From: Candidatus Aegiribacteria sp.
GTDB lineage: Bacteria > Fermentibacterota > Fermentibacteria > Fermentibacterales > JCC-6
Direction of reading: 5' to 3'
NCBI GenBank assembly: GCA_030642525.1
Contig: DAOWNO010000169.1
Coordinates: 1-5,296 of the forward strand
Length of the DNA stretch: 5,296 bases
Shown here in pieces: positions 1 through 5,296 of the stretch. The position numbers were made by a program, and so were the translations under genes. A model generated the notes under the pieces. The model saw only the letters and a list, made by a program, of their open reading frames with translations, searched no databases and was not told where the DNA came from. Each line of letters starts with the position of its first letter. The first letter of the stretch is position 1.

Positions 1-1
1 A

Positions 2-1180
2 CTCTGGAGTTCCCCCTATATCCCCGGCAGCGCTTCCGCGGAAGCTATCTCCGCCTATATTCCCAGCAGCGCCTGGGAAGAGGAAAAACTCTACGAGTCC
101 AACGGGACCAACAACGCAACCAATACGATAAATATGATCGATGCCGGGCCGCATCATGTTTATCATGCAAGCCACGGCAGCAAGACCTATATGTGGACAT
201 CTGCCTACAGCAACTATACTGTGGATCACATCATGGCCCAGACGAACATATCGTCCGGAGGGCTTCCTGCTCTCTGGCAGTCTATTTCATGCTATATAGG
301 TTATCTTGATGGCTACGAGTGCTGCGCTGACGCATGGCTCGCGTCGCCTGATGGTGGTGGATTCGGATGCTTCAATACGAGATACGGTTGGGGCAATTTC
401 GCCGGTCCGTGTAAAGGCCCGAGCGAGATGCTGTGCATAAGATTCTACATTGATCACTGGGAAACCGATATCTACAACCTGGGCATCGCGCACGCGACAA
501 GTATGGATTACTATGTTCCCCCCTGCAGCACCTACATGGACTGGTGTTTGAAGGAATACACACTTTTTGGTGATCCTGAACTGCCGATGTGGACAGAAGT
601 TGCCGGAGAGCTTAGAGTCACCCACCCGAGTACTGTTAACGGTTCTACATACATAAATGTGACTGTGAGTGATGGCTCTTCTCCTGTCGAGAATGCAAGA
701 GTATGTCTGCAGAAAGGAAACTGGCAGACCGGTGAGATTTACGAAGTGGTAACAACGGACGCTTCCGGCCAGGCTTTGATACTTGTGGAACCCACCACTA
801 CAGGTACGCTCTACATTACCGTGTGGGCCAGGAACTTCAGTACCTATCCGGGTTCAATCGATGTTACCGGTGTCGGTGTCGGAGAGACAGAATCACCCGT
901 TCTGATCAACAGACTGAATTATCTGTGTCCGAGCCCTGCATACGAGTCAGCGGTTCTTAACTTCAGCATAGCATCAATATCGAATGTTACGATTGATGCG
1001 TTTGATCTAAGCGGGAGAAAGATAGCGACCATTCATGACGGTGAGCTTCAGAGTGGCGATCATAACATCATGTGGGATCTTACTGACGGGCATGGAGGCT
1101 TGGTTCCCGCAGGTATTTACCACATCCGGCTCTCGACACAGGGATTTACCGATTCCAAGTCGGTGATGGTCCTCAGATAA
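2..1180 (+). CDS. C25-family (gingipain-like) cysteine peptidase, C-terminal part, with sorting-type tail
   Basis: The frame is open from base 2 with no start in family context, so this is the 3' part of a longer gene (392 residues visible). Residues are counted from the codon at base 2. Residues 1-196 match the catalytic half of peptidase family C25: a G-P-H-H-V-Y-H-A-S-H-G-S segment gives the predicted catalytic His58, and S-I-S-C-Y-I-G gives the predicted nucleophile Cys97. These are followed by the G-G-G-F-G-C and R-Y-G-W-G segments and by L-F-G-D-P-E-L, which usually closes this domain. Residues about 201-290 form a beta-rich Ig-like domain. Residues about 305-392 are a FlgD-like / type-A-sorting beta-sandwich with D-L-S-G-R-K, P-A-G-I-Y and a basic end (V-M-V-L-R). 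In relatives this tail directs export or surface attachment, so the protein is probably extracellular. Eight cysteines lie within about 85 residues, which fits disulphides in an exported protein. The substrate is unknown, and arginine or lysine specificity should not be assumed. The N-terminal signal and propeptide are outside the window. The ATG at 134 lies inside the domain and is not a real start. Confidence 0.88.
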   Translation, partial: LWSSPYIPGSASAEAISAYIPSSAWEEEKLYESNGTNNATNTINMIDAGPHHVYHASHGSKTYMWTSAYSNYTVDHIMAQTNISSGGLPALWQSISCYIGYLDGYECCADAWLASPDGGGFGCFNTRYGWGNFAGPCKGPSEMLCIRFYIDHWETDIYNLGIAHATSMDYYVPPCSTYMDWCLKEYTLFGDPELPMWTEVAGELRVTHPSTVNGSTYINVTVSDGSSPVENARVCLQKGNWQTGEIYEVVTTDASGQALILVEPTTTGTLYITVWARNFSTYPGSIDVTGVGVGETESPVLINRLNYLCPSPAYESAVLNFSIASISNVTIDAFDLSGRKIATIHDGELQSGDHNIMWDLTDGHGGLVPAGIYHIRLSTQGFTDSKSVMVLR

Positions 1181-1203
1181 CGGTATTTCGATAACGATCT
1201 GCG

Positions 1204-1229
1204 GAGGGGAGGGTTTTTGTCCTCCCCTC
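1204..1229 (+). terminator. GC-rich hairpin after the C25 peptidase gene
   Basis: A perfect 9-bp stem (GAGGGGAGG at 1204-1212 with CCTCCCCTC at 1221-1229) encloses an 8-base loop containing five T's. It starts 23 bases after the peptidase stop codon. The stem can gain one G-U pair (1203/1230). There is no T-run after the stem, so it is not a textbook intrinsic terminator. It may still act as a terminator or as a 3'-end stabiliser of the peptidase mRNA. The stem-loop is seen directly; its role is inferred. Confidence 0.6.
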
Positions 1230-1270
1230 TCTCGCTCAGGTCAATAAGACTGTTTGAATTTGACTCATGT

Positions 1271-1287
1271 GGGGGATAGTGTCTCCC
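1271..1287 (+). promoter_or_regulatory. Small leader hairpin next to a Shine-Dalgarno-like GGAG
   Basis: GGGGGA (1271-1276) can pair with TCTCCC (1282-1287) across a 5-base loop, with one G-U pair among six. The GGAG at 1288-1291 follows immediately. That GGAG is the best ribosome-binding sequence before the FIST gene if the TTG at 1304 is used, with a rather long spacer of 12 bases. If the mRNA begins upstream, the hairpin could influence ribosome access. No convincing promoter was found that would fix the transcript start, so this is a weak candidate element. Confidence 0.3.
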
Positions 1288-1333
1288 GGAGAAATCATTC
1301 AGCTTGGCGCAGAGTCTGAATTCGGATAGAATA

Positions 1334-2488
1334 ATGAAAAAGGTAAGAAGAAAAGCGAGGAAGAATATATTTCTGGCTGAAGTGAGTCGAGATAGTATCG
1401 TCAAAACCGTTTCCGGGCTTGGCGTGAAAGACAACGAAGTTGTCATGATTCTTATCGGGGAAGACAGCATACCTGATATTGAAGGTCTGGTATGTGACTT
1501 GAATGATAAGGGTATACGTTTTTTCGGCGGGATATTCCCGGGAGTCATTCATGGAGAATCGAAATCCACAAAAGGCGCGATAATCCGTAAAATGCCCGGA
1601 ATAGAAAAGCCGGCAATTGTGTGTATCAAGGAACCGGATTCCATAAATATTCCTGATTTCTCAGGATTTCAGAATATAGAATCCAGCATTAGATACACCG
1701 CCATTATTCTGATCGACGGGATGGCTCCGAATATCGGATTATTCCTTTCGGAGCTGTTGAACAAGCTGGGTAATTCCGTTAACTACTTCGGAGGGGGAGC
1801 CGGCTACCAGAGCATGAAGAAGGATCTTTGTCTCTTCTCATCCGATGGATTTTTCAATAATGCCGCGATAGTCGTTCTTGTTAAGCTTGAGAGTTCTCTT
1901 GGCGCCCGGCATGGCTGGAAGAAAATGATGGGGCCGCTTGTCGCAACTCGAACGGATCGAAACCTGATCAGTGAATTCAACTGGGGAAATGCTTTTGAAG
2001 TATACCGCGAGGCTGTAGAAAAGGATTCGGGCAGAAAATTTTCTGAATGCGAGTTTTACGATATAGCAAAGGAATATCCTCTTGGTTTGTTCAGGGAGGG
2101 CTGTGAAAATATAGGGCGCGCCACGGTTGCGTTGACTGCCGCCGGAGACATTGTCTGTGGAGGGGAAGTGCAGGGCAATGCGGTAGTAGATATTCTCGGA
2201 GGGAGCAATGAATCTTTGATCAAGGCGGCACAGATGGCTGCTGAGGATTGCAGAGTACCTTCCGGTAGAAGGATATGTCACTGTCTTGTTTCCGACTGCA
2301 TATCCAGAGCGCTTCTTCTTGAAGATGAATATTCTGAGGAACTCAAGGCAATCATTCGTGGAGTCCAGACTGCTGATAATGAGGAAATCCCTGAAGGAAC
2401 CCTGACGCTGGGAGAAATTTCATCCCTGGGAGATCGATATCTTGAATATATGAATCTTACAACGGTTGTAATGGTTCTGTATGAGTAA
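1334..2488 (+). CDS. FIST-domain sensory protein (FIST_N + FIST_C), possibly NosP-like
   Basis: A 384-residue soluble protein with no signal peptide or membrane helix. It has the two-part FIST fold described for intracellular sensor proteins. The FIST_N part (about residues 15-205) contains F-F-G-G-I-F-P-G near 63-70, the L-I-D-G-M strand near 126-130, Y-F-G-G-G-A-G near 151-157 and R-H-G-W at 192-195. The FIST_C part (about 215-384) contains E-V-Y-R, the Y-P-L-G-L-F segment, D-C-I-S-R-A near 321-326, and the closing L-G-E-I-S-S-L-G with N-L-T-T. FIST proteins bind small ligands; one subgroup, NosP, binds haem and senses nitric oxide with a neighbouring hybrid kinase. The sequence alone cannot identify the ligand. 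Only three histidines are present (73, 193, 316), which limits the possible haem ligands. A C-H-C-x4-C cluster occupies 315-322. The start is uncertain: ATG at 1334 is preferred, but an in-frame TTG at 1304 adds ten residues and has a better GGAG (1288-1291). The stop overlaps the next gene, so the two are probably one transcription unit. Confidence 0.88.
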   Translation: MKKVRRKARKNIFLAEVSRDSIVKTVSGLGVKDNEVVMILIGEDSIPDIEGLVCDLNDKGIRFFGGIFPGVIHGESKSTKGAIIRKMPGIEKPAIVCIKEPDSINIPDFSGFQNIESSIRYTAIILIDGMAPNIGLFLSELLNKLGNSVNYFGGGAGYQSMKKDLCLFSSDGFFNNAAIVVLVKLESSLGARHGWKKMMGPLVATRTDRNLISEFNWGNAFEVYREAVEKDSGRKFSECEFYDIAKEYPLGLFREGCENIGRATVALTAAGDIVCGGEVQGNAVVDILGGSNESLIKAAQMAAEDCRVPSGRRICHCLVSDCISRALLLEDEYSEELKAIIRGVQTADNEEIPEGTLTLGEISSLGDRYLEYMNLTTVVMVLYE

Positions 2489-4607
2489 GGACAGCGCGGA
2501 TCACGGAAGGATCATTCAGGAGATTTCTCTTCTTTACGAGCTGTCACTTTCAATAGGCTCTTCGATTAAAGTAAGGGAAAACTGCGTCGAGTTTCTCAAG
2601 ACACTGATGCTGAGCAAAAATCTTGGATTCGTATCTGTCTGGATCAGAGATGTTTTCCTGTCAAAAATGCAGGATTCTGATGGAATCTCTCTCATATATG
2701 CCCATCCTGAATTCAAGGTAAAGGATACTCATCTTTTAATTGACAATCCCCTTTTTGAAGCACTCAGAACCGGTGAAGTTGTAAGTGTATCTTCTTATGA
2801 GACAGCTTTTCAGAAACTGGTTACTGAAAAAGGAATGAACAGGGGAGTATTTACGATATTTCCTCTGAATGAGATAGGAGTTCTCAAAATTTACTCAGCA
2901 TCCAGAGAAAAGCCTTTCGAGAAGAGGGAGATAAATCAGCTTAGAAGTGTTGTTTCTAAATTTGCGGTATCGCTTGCAGGATGCCTTTCACACGATATGC
3001 TCACGCATGAAATACTTGAACGTAAAAAGGCGGAGAATGCGCTGAGGGAAAGCGAACAGCGCTATCGTAACCTTTTCAGTTCAGCAAGGGACGCAATATT
3101 CATAATGAAGGATTTCAGGATTGTGGACTGCAATCCGGTAACCCTGACGATGTTCGGTTGCACGCAAGAGCAGATTTTAGGAAAATCGCCTTACCGTTTT
3201 TCTCCCGAACTCCAGACTGACGGTACGAAATCCCGCGTTTCCGGAGAAAAAAGAGCAATAGAAGCACTCAAGGATATTCCCCAGCTTTTCGAATGGCTTC
3301 ACTGCAGATGGAACGGAACTCCTTTTTATGCGGAAGTGGCTTTGAACAAAGTGTCCATAGCGGGAGAGGATTTCCTCCAGTCAATTGTTAGAGATATTTC
3401 GGATCGAAGAAGGGCGGAGGAGGAACGCCTTGAATTCGAGAAGGGCGTTCAGCATGCCCAGAAGCTGGAGAGTCTCGGTGTGCTTGCCGGTGGTATTGCT
3501 CATGACTTCAACAATCTGCTCGTTGGTATTCTTGGAAACGCTGATCTTGCCCTTAGAGATCTCTCTCCGTCTTCTTCAACTCATGCAAACATCGTACAAA
3601 TCGAGAAAGCAGCGATGCGGGCTTCCGATCTCAGCAGGCAGATGCTGGCGTATTCAGGCAAAGGAAAATTCATAATCGAGGTTCTGAGCCTTAACGATGT
3701 CGTTGAAGAAATGGCTTATCTTCTTAGAACATCAATATCAAAGAATATAGTTCTCAGTTACAACCTGGCTGAAGAGCTCCCGTCAATCAAGGCCGATACA
3801 TCACAGATAAGTCAGATAGTCATGAATCTCATCACCAACGCTTCAGAAGCAATCGGTAAAAAAAGCGGTGTCATCAGGCTTGATACAGGCATAATGGAAT
3901 TTGACGGTTCCGGAATGCCCGAAGAATACATAACGCAGGAAACTCTTAAAGGCACTTATGCATTCATCGAAGTATCGGATACAGGTTGCGGAATGAGTCA
4001 GGAAACAATTGCCGGTATGTTCGATCCTTTCTATACCACTAAATTTTTCGGAAGGGGGCTTGGCCTTTCTGCTGTGATAGGAATCGTCAGGGGGCACAGG
4101 GGCGCCATCAGAGTCTCAAGCGAACCTGGAAAGGGTTCCAAAATACTGATTGCATTCCCGGCATGTACGGATTCCACAGATTCAGCGCCGGAGGAATTCC
4201 GGAGTTACAGTAAACTGATTGCCAGGGGAACCGTACTTCTTGTTGATGATGACGAAACTGTTCTTTCAGTCGGCAGAGAAATGCTGGAAACGCTGGGAAT
4301 TTCAGTGCTGACAGCAGTTGGAGGACAGGAAGCCCTCGATTTGTTCACAGAGAACCGGCAACAGATTGTCTGTGTCGTTCTTGATCTTACAATGCCGGAC
4401 ATGGATGGAAAAGAGACCTGCTCAAAACTCAAGGGTATAGATCCTGCTATACCTGTAATAATATCGAGTGGATACAGCAGGAAGGATGTTGAGAAGCAGT
4501 TCGGCGACAGCGGAATATCAGGTTTTCTTCCAAAGCCATACCGTTTATCCGATCTTCTCGACAAACTCGGCACCGCACTCGGCATGGAAAAAAGTCAAGT
4601 TAAATAA
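2481..4607 (+). CDS. Soluble hybrid sensor histidine kinase: GAF-like, PAS, HisKA, HATPase, receiver
   Basis: 708 residues with no membrane segments, so a cytoplasmic kinase. Domain order: a GAF-like sensor (about 8-168, with S-V-W-I-R-D at 52-57); a short coiled-coil linker (about 172-193); a PAS domain (about 194-308, with R-Y-R-N-L-F, I-V-D-C-N-P and closing V-R-D-I-S-D); a second helical linker; HisKA (about 325-392) with G-G-I-A-H-D-F-N-N-L-L and predicted phosphoacceptor His341; HATPase_c with N-box N449/N453, G1 D500-T-G-C-G504, F-box F515-D-P-F-Y-T-T and G2 G524-R-G-L-G-L; and a receiver (about 584-700) with acidic D589-D591, phosphoacceptor Asp635, switch Ser663 and Lys685 in L-P-K-P. 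All key catalytic residues are present, so the protein should be active. The ATG lies inside the end of the FIST gene (8-base overlap) and has no clear Shine-Dalgarno sequence, pointing to translational coupling. The kinase probably receives the FIST protein's signal; its own GAF and PAS ligands are unknown. No HPt or output domain is present, so the phosphate must go to a partner encoded elsewhere. Confidence 0.94.
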   Translation: MSKDSADHGRIIQEISLLYELSLSIGSSIKVRENCVEFLKTLMLSKNLGFVSVWIRDVFLSKMQDSDGISLIYAHPEFKVKDTHLLIDNPLFEALRTGEVVSVSSYETAFQKLVTEKGMNRGVFTIFPLNEIGVLKIYSASREKPFEKREINQLRSVVSKFAVSLAGCLSHDMLTHEILERKKAENALRESEQRYRNLFSSARDAIFIMKDFRIVDCNPVTLTMFGCTQEQILGKSPYRFSPELQTDGTKSRVSGEKRAIEALKDIPQLFEWLHCRWNGTPFYAEVALNKVSIAGEDFLQSIVRDISDRRRAEEERLEFEKGVQHAQKLESLGVLAGGIAHDFNNLLVGILGNADLALRDLSPSSSTHANIVQIEKAAMRASDLSRQMLAYSGKGKFIIEVLSLNDVVEEMAYLLRTSISKNIVLSYNLAEELPSIKADTSQISQIVMNLITNASEAIGKKSGVIRLDTGIMEFDGSGMPEEYITQETLKGTYAFIEVSDTGCGMSQETIAGMFDPFYTTKFFGRGLGLSAVIGIVRGHRGAIRVSSEPGKGSKILIAFPACTDSTDSAPEEFRSYSKLIARGTVLLVDDDETVLSVGREMLETLGISVLTAVGGQEALDLFTENRQQIVCVVLDLTMPDMDGKETCSKLKGIDPAIPVIISSGYSRKDVEKQFGDSGISGFLPKPYRLSDLLDKLGTALGMEKSQVK

Positions 4608-4639
4608 TATTGACTATCAGTGCCCCCAGATTGTCAGTA
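4608..4639 (+). terminator. Imperfect hairpin directly after the kinase stop codon
   Basis: Bases 4608-4618 can pair with 4629-4639 over 11 positions, with one T-T mismatch and one G-U pair. The 10-base loop is rich in C. The stem begins on the base after the kinase stop codon. No T-run follows it, so intrinsic termination is doubtful; a 3'-end stabilising role is an alternative. It is the only sizeable dyad between the kinase stop and the next promoter apart from the short competing stems at 4646-4677. Confidence 0.3.
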
Positions 4640-4705
4640 GAACATTTCCCACTCGCGTAGGGAACCGTATATCCTACTACCGGCACAGTACTTTACGAAT
4701 CATCC

Positions 4706-4735
4706 TTGACCGAATTAGTTCGGAATAGCTATATT
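4706..4735 (+). promoter_or_regulatory. Sigma-70-like promoter for the downstream membrane sensor gene
   Basis: A TTGACC box (4706-4711) is followed after 18 bases by TATATT (4730-4735). Each box is one base from consensus and the spacing is acceptable. Transcription would start near 4742, giving a leader of about 33 bases before the ATG at 4775. The downstream gene therefore probably has its own promoter, separate from the FIST-kinase unit. A short inverted repeat lies inside the spacer and is listed separately. Confidence 0.6.
4710..4723. repeat. Short inverted repeat between the -35 and -10 boxes
   Basis: CCGAA (4710-4714) and TTCGG (4719-4723) form a perfect 5-bp inverted repeat around TTAG. 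It overlaps the end of the -35 box and most of the promoter spacer, which is where a repressor or a MerR-type activator could bind. The arms are short, so chance is a real possibility. Confidence 0.3.
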
Positions 4736-4774
4736 GATTTTATTGTTGCAAATCAATTGAAAGAAGAATTGAAT

Positions 4775-5296
4775 ATGCTGACATATAGAATCGTATTCCT
4801 GTTCCTTTCAATAATACTGCAGATAATAGCAGCCGTATTCGCATTCAGACTGATGTCTCTGACCAGAAGAAAAACCGCGTGGATATTCATCTCAACCGCG
4901 ATATTGCTAATGGCTTTCAGGAGGTTTGTCACACTCCTGGGAATCTTTTTCCCATCCTATGGTGAATTATTGAGATGGACCGCTGCTGAAAGCATTGCTC
5001 TTGTCATTTCAGGGTTCATGCTGACGGGTGTAGTTCTGATCGCATATATCTTCCGGGAGAAGCTCTGTCTGGAAAATGATCTGAGGAACACGAAGAATCA
5101 TCTCGAACGCCAGAACAGTATTATGACGGTTACCCGGAACATCAACCAGCTGATCGTTCGGGAGAGGAATCTTGACAGGCTGCTGAATGAAGCGTGCAAC
5201 ATCCTCGTTTCGAAGAGGGAGTACAGGTTCTCCTGGATAGGTCTGGTTCAGGAAGATTCCTTCGAGGTCATACCCGCGGGGCAGGCAGGATTCGAG
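4775..5296 (+). CDS. Membrane-anchored GAF-domain sensor protein, N-terminal part
   Basis: The frame stays open for 174 codons from the ATG at 4775 to the last base, so the 3' end is outside the window. The start is preceded by an A-rich, weak ribosome-binding sequence (AAGAAG at 4761-4766, spacer 8) and by a good promoter. Three hydrophobic stretches are visible: residues about 5-27, 34-59 (interrupted by R-R at 49-50) and 71-93. They predict an N-terminal membrane module with no recognisable ligand-binding domain. A polar, helix-prone linker (about 94-118) follows. From about 119 the sequence resembles the start of a GAF domain as found in sensor kinases: N-I-N-Q-L-I-V-R-E-R, then L-L-N-E-A-C-N-I-L-V and F-S-W-I-G-L-V, with A-G-F-E at the window edge. 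The output could be a histidine kinase, a diguanylate cyclase or a phosphatase; a PAS/GAF histidine kinase is the commonest arrangement with this GAF type. The output domain cannot be seen. Confidence 0.8.
   Translation, partial: MLTYRIVFLFLSIILQIIAAVFAFRLMSLTRRKTAWIFISTAILLMAFRRFVTLLGIFFPSYGELLRWTAAESIALVISGFMLTGVVLIAYIFREKLCLENDLRNTKNHLERQNSIMTVTRNINQLIVRERNLDRLLNEACNILVSKREYRFSWIGLVQEDSFEVIPAGQAGFE

Noticed and set aside
1260..1288. TTGACT at 1260-1265 as a -35 box for the FIST gene
   Set aside because: No -10-like hexamer lies 16-18 bases downstream; the nearest A/T-rich hexamer (GATAGT at 1275) is only 9 bases away.
1304..1332. TTGGCG - 17 bases - TAGAAT as a promoter
   Set aside because: The spacing is good, but transcription would start near 1339, just inside the ATG at 1334, leaving no usable start until well inside the FIST domain.
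1117..1548. Reverse-strand open frame of 143 codons across the peptidase end, spacer and FIST start
   Set aside because: It overlaps two well-supported genes and a hairpin on the other strand, and its translation has no recognisable domain.
1838..2281. Reverse-strand open frame of 147 codons inside the FIST gene
   Set aside because: It lies wholly within a recognised FIST coding region and shows no domain features.
3385..3675. + strand open frame in another frame across the HisKA region
   Set aside because: It overlaps the phosphoacceptor region of the kinase and has no independent start signal or domain.
4205..4585. Reverse-strand open frame of 126 codons inside the receiver domain
   Set aside because: The + strand encodes a receiver with all expected residues; the reverse frame is serine/arginine-rich and uninformative.
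4610..4640. TTGACT at 4610-4615 as a -35 box
   Set aside because: Nothing like TATAAT occurs at the right distance, and it is part of the dyad after the kinase stop.
4468..4728. + strand open frame from the receiver into the spacer
   Set aside because: More than half of it overlaps the receiver in another frame, and the rest covers the promoter of the next gene.
1..5296. CRISPR arrays, tRNA/rRNA genes, insertion sequences and long direct repeats
   Set aside because: I saw no regularly spaced repeats, no tRNA-like cloverleaf, no transposase motifs and no terminal inverted repeats by eye.

Overview
The window looks like a piece of a bacterial chromosome of moderate G+C (I judge slightly under half; not computed). 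It probably comes from an uncultured lineage of the Fibrobacteres-Chlorobi-Bacteroidetes (FCB) side of the tree or a neighbouring candidate phylum such as Fermentibacteria or Eisenbacteria. That guess rests mainly on the first gene, a gingipain-like C25 cysteine peptidase ending in a FlgD-like / type-A-sorting beta-sandwich tail. Such tails are common in those groups. No taxonomic marker gene is present, so the assignment is inference.

Layout, all on the + strand. (1) Positions 2-1180: the C-terminal 392 residues of a secreted C25-family peptidase, with both catalytic residues, an Ig-like domain and a C-terminal sorting-like domain; its 5' end lies outside the window. (2) 1181-1333: a spacer with a strong GC-rich hairpin after the peptidase gene and a smaller hairpin just before the next gene. 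(3) 1334-2488: a cytoplasmic FIST-domain sensor protein. (4) 2481-4607: a soluble hybrid histidine kinase (GAF-like, PAS, HisKA, HATPase, receiver) whose start codon overlaps the end of the FIST gene by 8 bases. (5) 4608-4774: a spacer with candidate hairpins and a well-formed sigma-70-like promoter. (6) 4775-5296: the N-terminal 174 residues of a membrane-anchored GAF sensor protein that runs off the window.

The main functional unit is the FIST / hybrid-kinase pair. Its arrangement resembles nosP-nahK pairs, in which a FIST-domain haemoprotein senses nitric oxide and controls a partner hybrid kinase. Here the FIST protein would be the ligand-sensing partner and the kinase would convert the signal into His-to-Asp phosphotransfer (predicted His341 to Asp635). 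The ligand, the HPt partner and the output regulator are not visible. The third signalling gene has its own promoter and is probably a separate unit. Nothing links the peptidase to the signalling genes except position.

I did not find a wholly new system. The best leads are the coupled FIST-kinase module, the CHC-x4-C cluster in the FIST protein, and the possible control elements around the two promoter/leader regions.
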